This document shows, in pieces, positions 1 to 6,887 of a stretch of 10,753 nucleotides of DNA. The DNA lies in assembly GCA_003501665.1 (NCBI GenBank), contig DNOQ01000346.1, positions 1 to 10,753 of the forward strand, given 5' to 3'. The position numbers and the translations under genes were made by a program. Within the stretch, counting starts at the first letter, position 1. Every line of letters starts with the position of its first letter. This DNA comes from Bacteroidales bacterium. GTDB taxonomy: Bacteria > Bacteroidota > Bacteroidia > Bacteroidales > VadinHA17. Below the pieces are notes generated by a model that saw only the letters and a program-made list of their open reading frames with translations, was not told the DNA's origin and searched no databases.

Positions 1-1395
1 AATCCGGCAACAAGCACCAGCCGGCGCAATTTTCTGAAAAAAACCGCTCTGGGCGGAATCGCTCTCGGTGGATTGATGTCCCTTTCAGTTGAGGATACGA
101 TAGCCCGGACAACACAAAAGGTCAGCAGGGCATCAAGTCCTTCAGACCTTAAGATAACCGATATGCGATATGCCACAATAATGAACAAGCATATAATCAG
201 AATCGACACAAATCAGGGAATTTACGGTCTTGGTGAGGTGAGGGACGGAGCCGATGTCAGATATGCACTGTTCCTGAAAAGCAGGATACTCGGCCTTAAT
301 CCGTGCAATGTTGAAATGCTCTTCAAGATTATAAGGCAGTTTGGATATCATGGCCGTCAGGGTGGAGGTGTCTGTGCTGTTGAGATGGCATTATGGGATC
401 TGACAGGCAAGGCATATAATGTCCCTGCCTGGCAGCTTCTGGGTGGAAGATACCGCGATAAGGTAAGAATGTATGCTGACACCCCCGGGGCAGATGATCC
501 TGTAAGATTTGCCGAAGTGATGAAAAGAAGGGTACAGGAACAGGGATTTACATGGCTTAAAATGGACCTTGGCATCCATGTGGTCTCAAAGATGCCTGAT
601 GCTTTGGTAAATTCAAAATTCTGGGATGGAGCTGTCGGACAATACGACCTCAGGACATACATGGGATACGGAAATACACTTCATCCTTTCACCCAGGTCC
701 AGATAACTGATAAAGGACTTGCCGGGCTGGCTGAGTATGTTGAGAAAGTAAGAGATGGTGTTGGATATGAAATGCCACTCTGCGCAGACCATTTCGGGCA
801 CTTTGATGTAAACAACTCTATCCGGTTCGGAAGGACTATGGAGAAGTACAGACTTGGCTGGCTCGAAGATATGGTTCCATGGTTCGATGTTGTAAACAAT
901 AAGATACTGTCGGATGCTCTTGAAACCCCAATCCTGACAGGAGAAGATATCTATTGTCTGAGAGATGGTTTTAAACCACTGATCGATGCAAGAGCCGTTG
1001 ATATTATTCATCCTGATATCGGCACATCCGGTGGTTTACTCGAAACAAAGAGGATCGGAGATTATGCTGAAGAAAATCATGTGGCGATGGCTATGCACAT
1101 GGCAGGTTCTCCGGTTTGTCTGATGGCAAGTGTGCATTGTGCTGCCGCCACTCAGAATTTTCTTTCACTTGAGCACCATAGTGTTGATGTTCCATATTAT
1201 AATAATCTTGTCAGAATGACCGGATCCAAACCGATGATAGAGAACGGATTTGCAAATGTACCGCTTGATTCACCCGGATTAGGGATTGAACTCAACGAGG
1301 AAGAGTGTAAAAAACGACTGGGTAAGGGTTCAGGCTGGTTTGAACCGACTCCCGACTGGGATCAGAGAAGGTCGCATGACAGGTTGTGGAGCTGA
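1..1395 (+). CDS. Tat-exported enolase-superfamily (mandelate racemase/muconate lactonizing enzyme-like) protein, 5' truncated
   Basis: The frame is open from base 1, so the true start lies outside the window; a TTG at 73 or ATG at 76 would discard the signal peptide. Bases 19-42 encode S-R-R-N-F-L-K-K followed by a Gly/Ala/Leu-rich stretch, a clear Tat signal. The mature part is a complete enolase-superfamily enzyme. Counting codon 73 as residue 1, there is an N-terminal capping domain (about 25-130) and then a barrel with K163-M-D165 on strand 2. The likely Mg2+ ligands are D239 (C-A-D-H), E265 (W-L-E-D) and E291 (G-E-D). D315 (H-P-D-I-G) and H342 (M-H-M-A) look like the Asp/His dyad, with E367 on strand 8. 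Family members abstract a proton alpha to a carboxylate, racemising or dehydrating sugar acids. An insertion of about 40 residues (170-215) follows strand 2. The substrate is unknown; a sugar-acid dehydratase is likeliest. The epimerase gene follows after 5 bp. Confidence 0.5.
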   Translation, partial: NPATSTSRRNFLKKTALGGIALGGLMSLSVEDTIARTTQKVSRASSPSDLKITDMRYATIMNKHIIRIDTNQGIYGLGEVRDGADVRYALFLKSRILGLNPCNVEMLFKIIRQFGYHGRQGGGVCAVEMALWDLTGKAYNVPAWQLLGGRYRDKVRMYADTPGADDPVRFAEVMKRRVQEQGFTWLKMDLGIHVVSKMPDALVNSKFWDGAVGQYDLRTYMGYGNTLHPFTQVQITDKGLAGLAEYVEKVRDGVGYEMPLCADHFGHFDVNNSIRFGRTMEKYRLGWLEDMVPWFDVVNNKILSDALETPILTGEDIYCLRDGFKPLIDARAVDIIHPDIGTSGGLLETKRIGDYAEENHVAMAMHMAGSPVCLMASVHCAAATQNFLSLEHHSVDVPYYNNLVRMTGSKPMIENGFANVPLDSPGLGIELNEEECKKRLGKGSGWFEPTPDWDQRRSHDRLWS

Positions 1396-1400
1396 AAAAA

Positions 1401-2672
1401 ATGAAAAAAATTCTTTTACTTCTGGCAGCATTTTCAATCTCTGCCGGCAATGCTATATGCCAGATATCTTTACAGTTGACCCCGGAACAAAAACTCCAAC
1501 AGCTGAAAGAACAGGTATCTGATAACCTGACTAATAATATCCTTTCATATTGGTCCGCAAAGATGCCCGATGATGTCAATGGCGGTTTTTATGGGAGGAT
1601 CGACAGAAATAACCAGGTGATTCCCGATGCTGCCAAAGGAGGAATATTAAATGCAAGGATATTATGGACTTATTCCGCTGCATACAGAGTAACTAAAAAT
1701 CCCGTATATCTTAGTATTGCTACACGTGCAAAAGATTACATACTTTCAAACTTCATCGACAGGGAATACGGTGGAGCATATATGATGCTGAATGCCAAAG
1801 GAGAACCCCAGGACACCAGAAAACATACCTACACCCAGGCATTCTTTATTTACGGATTATCTGAATATGCCAGGGCAACCGGAGACAAAGAAGCACTGAA
1901 AGCTGCAAAGAGTATTTTCAAACTTTTTGAAAAGAAGGTCCTTGATAAAGAATCAAACGGGTATTTTGAAGTATTCAGCCGCGACTGGCAGCGTTCACGC
2001 GACAGGCTGATCGGGGAAAAAACGCCGGCAGACGAAAAAACCATGAATACTTCTCTTCATGTGATGGAAGCTTATGCAAACCTTTACCGTGTATGGTCAT
2101 CAAAACGGATGGCAGAAAGACTTGAGAATATGGTAAATATTTTCCTTGATCATATAATAGACAAGAATACTTTTCATCTTATCTGCTTCTTTGAAAGGAA
2201 CTGGAACGGAACTTCTCAAATTGACTCCTACGGACACGATATTGAATGTTCCTGGCTTCTCCTGGAAGCAGCTTCTCTTCTGAAGAAGCCCGAACTCATC
2301 AATAAAGTGAAACAGGTGAGTATAAAAATAGCAGATGCGGCGTCAGAAGGAATTCTGTCCGATGGCAGCATGCTCACAGAGAAAGACAGGGCAACAGGGC
2401 ACATCAGGGCCACAAGAAGCTGGTGGGAACAGGCTGAATCAGTTGTTGGTTATACAAATGCCTTTGAGCTGACCGGTAATGAGAATTACCTTAACAAAGC
2501 AATAAATGCATGGAATTTTATCGATAAGTATATGATCGACAAGGTCAATGGGGCTTGGTTCACTTCTGTCTCAGCCGACGGTGTTCCGGGAGGAGATAAA
2601 GCCGGAAACTGGATCTGCCCTTATCATAACGGACGTATGTGCATGGAGATAATCGAAAGGGTGGAAGAATAG
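1401..2672 (+). CDS. secreted AGE-family epimerase, cellobiose 2-epimerase-like
   Basis: This 423-residue protein belongs to the N-acylglucosamine 2-epimerase (AGE) superfamily, (alpha/alpha)6-barrel enzymes that epimerise sugars at C2 or isomerise them. I chose ATG 1401 because GGAG at 1388-1391 sits at Shine-Dalgarno distance and a typical M-K-K-I-L-L-L-L signal peptide starts there; the in-frame GTG at 1386 has neither advantage. Cleavage is probably near residues 18-20; the Cys at 20 is not in a good lipobox. Motifs match cellobiose 2-epimerases: R86 in L-N-A-R-I-L-W-T, N-T-S-L-H220, G-H279-D-I-E, W-W-E-Q-A-E (341-346) and P-Y-H409-N-G-R-M. The three His and the W/E cluster are the expected catalytic and ring-opening residues, so the protein looks active. 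Most characterised cellobiose 2-epimerases lack a signal peptide, so export is notable. The gene is probably co-transcribed with the Tat enzyme upstream. Its sugar (beta-1,4-glucosyl or -mannosyl disaccharide, or another aldose) cannot be fixed. Confidence 0.5.
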   Translation: MKKILLLLAAFSISAGNAICQISLQLTPEQKLQQLKEQVSDNLTNNILSYWSAKMPDDVNGGFYGRIDRNNQVIPDAAKGGILNARILWTYSAAYRVTKNPVYLSIATRAKDYILSNFIDREYGGAYMMLNAKGEPQDTRKHTYTQAFFIYGLSEYARATGDKEALKAAKSIFKLFEKKVLDKESNGYFEVFSRDWQRSRDRLIGEKTPADEKTMNTSLHVMEAYANLYRVWSSKRMAERLENMVNIFLDHIIDKNTFHLICFFERNWNGTSQIDSYGHDIECSWLLLEAASLLKKPELINKVKQVSIKIADAASEGILSDGSMLTEKDRATGHIRATRSWWEQAESVVGYTNAFELTGNENYLNKAINAWNFIDKYMIDKVNGAWFTSVSADGVPGGDKAGNWICPYHNGRMCMEIIERVEE

Positions 2673-2693
2673 TCCGAAGTCCGACTATTCTTC
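2664..2693. terminator. shared convergent hairpin overlapping both stop codons
   Basis: A perfect 11-bp inverted repeat (arms 2664-2674 and 2683-2693, sequence GAAGAATAGTC, 8-nt loop) lies where the epimerase and transporter genes converge. Each arm reads Glu-Glu-stop on its own strand, so it holds the last codons and TAG stop of both genes. Neither side has a strong T-run (TTCCCCCTT on the + side), so it is not a textbook intrinsic terminator. A bidirectional terminator or 3'-end stabilising structure is the likely role. Confidence 0.5.
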
Positions 2694-3965
2694 TTCCCCC
2701 TTAACCGGTCTTCCCCGCCAGTAATTCGCCAGGACGGAACCGGTAATATTCATTAACGGACCAAATATTGCAGGTGCCAGACCTACTGTTGCCAGTTTTC
2801 CCATCTGTAATGCAAGACCGGAAGCCAGTCCTCCATTCTGCATACCCACCTCGAATGCGATTGTCCTCCTGTCGCGTTCAGGCATTCCAAGAAGCCAGGA
2901 TAGTGAATAGCCTATTGTATAGCCGCTGAAATTATGTAAAATACTGGTTAATATCAGAACTGCTCCAACCTTTAACAGATCATTTCTGCCTGAAGCGGTA
3001 ATCACAGTAACAATAATTGCGATACCAACCATTGATATCATGGACAGAATCTTTTCCATATAATTCTTTCCCCCTTTCAGGTATTTCGAAAGCAGGACTG
3101 CCCCCACAACAGGCAATACTATAAACCATCCTGTCGACTTAAGGAACTGAACCAGAAATTGATTTAAACCGGCATTGACTGATTTTGCAAAGACCAGCGT
3201 AGTAAGAAATATAATTATCAGATAAACAGCCATCTGGATATAAGCTGATCTGCGGTCATTTATCTTTTTGGAGAACAAATTGAATATGAATCCGGCAATG
3301 ATAGGCAGGATTATCATATTGAGAATATCTTTCATCATACTCCAGAAATTGACTTCAATAAACTGTCCTCCAAGCCATTTCATCAGAAAAGGTGTTATGA
3401 ACGGAGAAAGAAGAGTGGTTATTGCACTTATGGTCACTGCCAGTGCAAGGTTAGCTCTGGCCAGAAATGACATCACATTTGATGCAAGTCCGCTTGGAAC
3501 ACATCCTATAAGAATAATACCTGCCGCTATTTCAGAGGGAAAATTGAAAATCTTCGCTATTGTAAACCCAACGAGCGGCATTATAGTGAATTGCGAAAAA
3601 ACACCGATAAGCACACCTTTTGGCATTCTGATTATTCCTGTAAAATCCGTCAGACTCATCTGGGATCCCATTCCAAACATAATTATCTGCAGCAAAGGCA
3701 CTATCAGCCTCTTAAACTGAAAATTCCCGGCAGAAATGAAATACTGCGGATAGAACATCGAAGCAGTAACCGCCGTAAATATCCAGAGTGTATAGGAAAA
3801 TCCCTTTAATTTTTCATAGCCTCTCACGCCTGTAGCAAGGGCAATGAAGCCTGAGATCAGTAGAATACCGGTTAGTGTCACTGTTCCAGTTAATGCAGAT
3901 AATAATGAACCGGCAAAAAGGATTGCGGATAAAATCAGAATGTACTGGTGAATGCTCTTTTTCAT
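2685..3965 (-). CDS. BASS-family (bile acid:sodium symporter / SBF-like) transporter
   Basis: This 426-residue inner-membrane protein has about eleven or twelve hydrophobic segments. Family signatures are visible: F-G-M-G-S-Q-M-S-L-T-D-F (97-108), the first crossover region P-S-G-L-A-S-N-V (157-164), and the second crossover region E-V-G-M-Q-N-G-G-L-A (372-381). In the BASS family these Asn/Gln/Glu-rich unwound helices bind Na+ and substrate, usually an organic anion such as a bile acid, pyruvate, pantoate or another 2-keto acid. The core is normally about 300-330 residues; here roughly 85 extra N-terminal residues add two or three membrane segments. The ATG at 3965 starts M-K-K-S-I-H; no Shine-Dalgarno is seen. 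It is divergent from ribokinase and convergent with the epimerase. With a sugar-acid enzyme nearby, uptake of an acid product is plausible, but the substrate is not determined. Confidence 0.5.
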   Translation of the reverse strand: MKKSIHQYILILSAILFAGSLLSALTGTVTLTGILLISGFIALATGVRGYEKLKGFSYTLWIFTAVTASMFYPQYFISAGNFQFKRLIVPLLQIIMFGMGSQMSLTDFTGIIRMPKGVLIGVFSQFTIMPLVGFTIAKIFNFPSEIAAGIILIGCVPSGLASNVMSFLARANLALAVTISAITTLLSPFITPFLMKWLGGQFIEVNFWSMMKDILNMIILPIIAGFIFNLFSKKINDRRSAYIQMAVYLIIIFLTTLVFAKSVNAGLNQFLVQFLKSTGWFIVLPVVGAVLLSKYLKGGKNYMEKILSMISMVGIAIIVTVITASGRNDLLKVGAVLILTSILHNFSGYTIGYSLSWLLGMPERDRRTIAFEVGMQNGGLASGLALQMGKLATVGLAPAIFGPLMNITGSVLANYWRGRPVKGEEE

Positions 3966-4129
3966 AGTAAGAAAAGGGTTTGAAAATCGTCTAAATATAT
4001 GTATTTGGATTAAACAGAATGATCATAATTGACTTTTTTTAGAATTATTTTCATTGATTGTTCCGCAAATTAAGTTGTTTTGTTTACCTTAGACTTTAAT
4101 TATCATGGATTTAAATTTAATTAAAAATT
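3966..4129. promoter_or_regulatory. AT-rich divergent promoter region between transporter and ribokinase
   Basis: This 164-bp spacer separates the two divergent starts, so it must hold promoters for both. The Bacteroidota -7 consensus TAnnTTTG is only approximated. On the minus strand TATATTTA (3992-3999) lies 26 bp before the transporter ATG. On the + strand TACCTTAG (4085-4092) lies 37 bp before the ribokinase ATG. Each has one mismatch and neither has a convincing -33 TTG element, so the assignments are tentative. The 18 bases before the ribokinase ATG are pure A/T, which fits SD-less initiation in this phylum. I see no clear operator palindrome or riboswitch. Confidence 0.5.
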
Positions 4130-5026
4130 ATGAACCGGATTCTTGTTGCAGGAAGCTCTAATACCGATATGGTAATAAAGACCGATAAATTCCCTGAGCC
4201 CGGAGAAACAGTTCTGGGAGGTACGTTTTTCATGAATCCCGGAGGCAAGGGAGCTAACCAGGCCGTTGCAGCAGCAAGGCTTGGAGGGAAGGTAACATTC
4301 ATTACAAAGATCGGCAATGACCTGTTTGGAAATCAGACAATGGGGGTGCTGAAAAAAGAAGGAATTGATACCCGTAATATTATAAAGGATGAAAATTTCC
4401 CGTCAGGCGTTGCACTTATAACTGTAAACTCCATGGGGGAAAACAATATAGTTGTCGCACCCGGATCAAACAGCAACCTGGTAGCTGAAGACATAGACTC
4501 CAATCTCTTATCATCAGGGAAATTTGGGATTCTGCTCCTTCAGCTGGAGATTCCCATTATGACAGTTGAATATATAGCTCTCACAGCAGCGGAACATGGC
4601 ATAAAAGTGATGCTCAATCCGGCACCTGCACAAAAACTTCATGACTACCTGCTCAGGCACATATGGTTGATCACTCCTGATGAAAACGAGGCAGGTATTC
4701 TGACGGGAATAAAAGTAACAAATGAAATGACGGCAGAAAAGGCAGCTAATGAACTCCAGAGAAGGGGCGTGAAAAATGTTATCATAACCCTTGGATCAAG
4801 AGGAGCATTTGTAAAATCTGAAGCGTTTACAGGAATTGTACCGGGCATTGCGGTTGAAGCAGTTGATACCACCGCGGCAGGTGATGTCTTTAACGGCGCA
4901 CTGGCCGTGGCTTTTTCCGAGGGTAAAAAGATAAAAGATGCTGTGATTTTTGCAAATAAAGCTGCAGCCATATCGGTAACCAGGCTTGGTGCCCAGGCAT
5001 CTGTTCCTTACAGAAAAGAACTCTAA
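4130..5026 (+). CDS. rbsK: ribokinase (PfkB family)
   Basis: This 298-residue cytoplasmic sugar kinase is close to the length of E. coli RbsK (309). It phosphorylates D-ribose with ATP to ribose 5-phosphate, feeding the pentose phosphate and nucleotide pathways. The ribokinase features are in order: N11-T-D13 in the sugar pocket, G-G-K-G-A-N-Q-A (38-45), E140 in L-Q-L-E, N-P-A-P-A (163-167), T-P-D-E-N-E-A (182-188), T-L-G-S-R-G-A (220-226), and D-T-T-A-A-G-D (246-252) with catalytic base D252. The G-A-Q-A-S-V-P segment near the end (287-293) matches the monovalent-cation loop of true ribokinases, which supports ribokinase over fructokinase or adenosine kinase; deoxyribokinase remains possible. 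The ATG at 4130 has no SD but an A/T-rich leader. The DraG-like lipoprotein gene follows 83 bp later on the same strand. Confidence 0.5.
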   Translation: MNRILVAGSSNTDMVIKTDKFPEPGETVLGGTFFMNPGGKGANQAVAAARLGGKVTFITKIGNDLFGNQTMGVLKKEGIDTRNIIKDENFPSGVALITVNSMGENNIVVAPGSNSNLVAEDIDSNLLSSGKFGILLLQLEIPIMTVEYIALTAAEHGIKVMLNPAPAQKLHDYLLRHIWLITPDENEAGILTGIKVTNEMTAEKAANELQRRGVKNVIITLGSRGAFVKSEAFTGIVPGIAVEAVDTTAAGDVFNGALAVAFSEGKKIKDAVIFANKAAAISVTRLGAQASVPYRKEL

Positions 5027-5068
5027 ACCTGTACCGAATTAAGTTTTGAATTAGGTATGAAGAACCGT

Positions 5069-5095
5069 CCTTCGCTATGGCTTCGGCTGGCAAGG
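5069..5095. repeat. imperfect inverted repeat with TTCG centre in the rbsK-lipoprotein spacer
   Basis: The block begins CCTTCGC and ends GGCAAGG. CCTT (5069-5072) pairs with AAGG (5092-5095), and an inner short stem closes a TTCG tetraloop (5081-5084). It is GC-rich compared with its AT-rich flanks. It resembles, from memory, short interspersed intergenic repeats of the form TTCGCT...GCTTCGGC...CAAG found in many Bacteroidota drafts; I could not search for copies. An in-frame ATG at 5077 lies inside it and should not be taken as the start of the next gene. Confidence 0.5.
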
Positions 5096-5109
5096 CAAAC
5101 GAATTAAGA

Positions 5110-6732
5110 ATGAAAATGAACAGAATTATTGTTGTTTCTACATTTCTTGCAGTAATTTCAATGCTTACAGCCTGTACTGATTCGGATGACATGTTCCGGA
5201 GTATAAAGCCTGATATCTTAAAGGATAAAATTGCCGGAGGCTGGGCAGGGAAGATGGTTGGCGTGACTTATGGCGCACCAACTGAATTCAGAGCTCAGGG
5301 GAAAACCTACGAGGATCCCATCAATTGGAAACCTTCTGATATAAGAGGGAGTCTGTGGCAGGATGATATTTACGTCCAGCTTACATTCCTTATGGCAATG
5401 GATAAATATGGTGTCGATGCGCCTTCAAAAAAGTATCAGGAGATGTTCGCAAAGGCCGGCTATCCTCTCTGGCATGCAAATATGCAGGCGAGGAAGAACT
5501 TCTATGACAGCATTTTTGCTCCTCTTTCAGGAAGCCCTGAATATAATATTCATGCCGATGACATTGATTTTCAGATCGAAGCCGACTATATAGGATTTAT
5601 GTCCCCCGGTATGCCTCAGACAGCTCATGCAATTGCAGACAAAATCGGCAGGATCATGAATTATGGTGATGGCCTTTATGGTGGCATTTTTGTGGCAGCG
5701 CTTTATGCTGAAGCATTTTTTGAAACAGATATTCCTCGTATAGTTGATAAAGCCCTGCTTTCAATTCCCTCCGGAAGCGATTATTATAAAATAATCAGGG
5801 ACGTCATAAAACTGCACAATCACTATCCTGATAACTGGAGAGCTGCATGGAGAGAACTTGAGGATAAATGGGGAGAAGTAGATATATGCGGGGCAGGATC
5901 AACATTCAATATTGATGCAAAACTTAACGGGGCATATATTGTGATGGGCCTTTTGTATGGTGAAGGCGATCCGATGAAAACACTTGAAATTTCCACAAGA
6001 TGCGGACAGGATTCCGATTGTAATCCTTCCAATGCCTTAGCTGTGATCGGAGTAATCAGAGGATTCAGCGAATTACCGGTTGAAATGCAGAATGGAGTTA
6101 AAGCTATCGGAGATTCAACTTTTATACATACTTCATACTCCTTTAATACAGCTGTTGAAAACACCTATAATTATGCACTCGGATTTATTGAAAAAGAGGG
6201 TGGTACCGTCAGAGGGAATAAAATATTGTTAAAAATCCAGGAACCTTCAGAGCCGGTTCTTGAGGTGGCATTCCCTGGCATAGTATTCGACAGAAATATT
6301 TCTGTTTTTGATAATAATGGCTGGTCCAATAAGGGTAAATGGCAGATAAGGGAGGTCCAGGGCAGAAACGGCAGAAAGATCAATCAATCAATATTTTCAG
6401 ACAGGTCCGGTGATGAACTTGCACTTACATTTAAAGGAACAGGGATCGCAATCTATGGTAACTGGTACAAAGATGGAGGTAAAGCCGATGTATATATTGA
6501 TGGCAAACTCCACCGGACTATCGACACATATTATTACTTTGCCAATCAGCAACATACTGAATGTATATGGCATGTAATGAATCTTCAGCCGGGAGAGCAT
6601 ACAATGAGGCTTGTGGTAAAAGGTGAAAAACGTCCCGAAGCAGAGGGTGCAAGGGTCTATATAACATCTGCAAAGATATTCAGAACAGAAAAGAAAAAGA
6701 ATGAGGATTTCAGGTTTACTTTTGAGAGATAG
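5110..6732 (+). CDS. ADP-ribosylglycohydrolase-fold (DraG-like) lipoprotein with C-terminal beta-sandwich domain
   Basis: From ATG 5110 (M-K-M-N-R-I) this is 540 residues. ATG 5116 is equally possible; ATG 5077 would place a repeat in front of the signal peptide. Lipobox L-T-A-C22 marks a periplasmic or surface lipoprotein. Residues 33-360 form an ADP-ribosylglycohydrolase domain: G-G-W-A-G-K-M-V-G (43-51) with G-A-P-T-E (55-59), the metal pair D85-D86, acidic A-D-D-I-D (149-153), a G-D-G-L-Y-G-G segment (186-192), and C-G-Q-D301-S-D303-C-N-P (298-306). Canonical members hydrolyse ADP-ribosyl N- or O-glycosidic bonds with two Mg2+; the usual Thr after each Asp pair is replaced here (D-D-I, D-S-D-C). 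Residues 390-525 look like a galactose-binding-like beta-sandwich (K-G-T-G-I-A-I-Y-G; D-V-Y-I-D-G-K). Export makes protein de-ADP-ribosylation unlikely. The nearby kinase and permease suggest it cleaves a glycoside or ribosyl compound, but its substrate is unknown. Confidence 0.5.
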   Translation: MKMNRIIVVSTFLAVISMLTACTDSDDMFRSIKPDILKDKIAGGWAGKMVGVTYGAPTEFRAQGKTYEDPINWKPSDIRGSLWQDDIYVQLTFLMAMDKYGVDAPSKKYQEMFAKAGYPLWHANMQARKNFYDSIFAPLSGSPEYNIHADDIDFQIEADYIGFMSPGMPQTAHAIADKIGRIMNYGDGLYGGIFVAALYAEAFFETDIPRIVDKALLSIPSGSDYYKIIRDVIKLHNHYPDNWRAAWRELEDKWGEVDICGAGSTFNIDAKLNGAYIVMGLLYGEGDPMKTLEISTRCGQDSDCNPSNALAVIGVIRGFSELPVEMQNGVKAIGDSTFIHTSYSFNTAVENTYNYALGFIEKEGGTVRGNKILLKIQEPSEPVLEVAFPGIVFDRNISVFDNNGWSNKGKWQIREVQGRNGRKINQSIFSDRSGDELALTFKGTGIAIYGNWYKDGGKADVYIDGKLHRTIDTYYYFANQQHTECIWHVMNLQPGEHTMRLVVKGEKRPEAEGARVYITSAKIFRTEKKKNEDFRFTFER

Positions 6733-6735
6733 AAA

Positions 6736-6777
6736 GTGCCTGGAGTGCCTGGAGTGCCCGGAGTGCCTGGAGTTCTT
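6736..6777. repeat. 9-bp tandem repeat array (GTGCCTGGA x4 plus partial)
   Basis: Four consecutive 9-bp units start at 6736, 6745, 6754 and 6763; the third has one T-to-C change, and a degenerate partial unit (GTTCTT) ends at 6777. The array begins 4 bp after the lipoprotein stop. It is readable as Val-Pro-Gly on + and Thr-Pro-Gly on -, but these frames lack any other coding character. Similar GTGCC-based 9-bp arrays occur between genes in Bacteroidales (recalled, not searched). It is probably an intergenic mosaic repeat. Confidence 0.5.
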
Positions 6778-6836
6778 AAAGCATTTAAAAAATCTGAGTC
6801 CCAAGGATACACGAAATTGTTTAACTTTAAGTACTC

Positions 6837-6856
6837 CCTGCCTGACAGCAGGCAGG
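6837..6856. repeat. GC-rich palindromic repeat
   Basis: CCTGCCTG (6837-6844) and CAGGCAGG (6849-6856) form a perfect 8-bp stem around a 4-nt ACAG loop, inside an AT-rich spacer 31 bp before the permease ATG. It is flanked by two related words, AACTTTAAGTAC on the left (6823-6834) and AACTTTAGCGCAC on the right (6859-6871). No T-run follows, so it is not an obvious intrinsic terminator. It could weaken read-through from the lipoprotein gene or be a mobile-repeat remnant. Confidence 0.5.
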
Positions 6857-6887
6857 CAAACTTTAGCGCACTTTTAACTTCAAACAT

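Noticed and set aside
613..1011. 132-codon minus-strand frame inside the enolase-superfamily gene
   Set aside because: Antisense shadow of a gene with intact catalytic motifs; no domain or start signal of its own.
1386..1400. GTG 1386 as start of the epimerase, overlapping the previous gene
   Set aside because: ATG 1401 has GGAG at proper spacing and begins a normal signal peptide; the GTG adds only five residues in front of it.
3268..3720. 150-codon + strand open frame opposite the transporter
   Set aside because: It lies wholly inside the minus-strand transporter gene, which has clear membrane and family motifs; the antisense frame has no recognisable domain.
6736..6777. Tandem repeats as a CRISPR array
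   Set aside because: Units are 9 bp and directly abutting without spacers, and no cas gene is present.
6822..6829. TAACTTTA as a -7 promoter element for the permease
   Set aside because: One mismatch to TAnnTTTG and no -33 element at a suitable distance; it also lies within repeat-like DNA.
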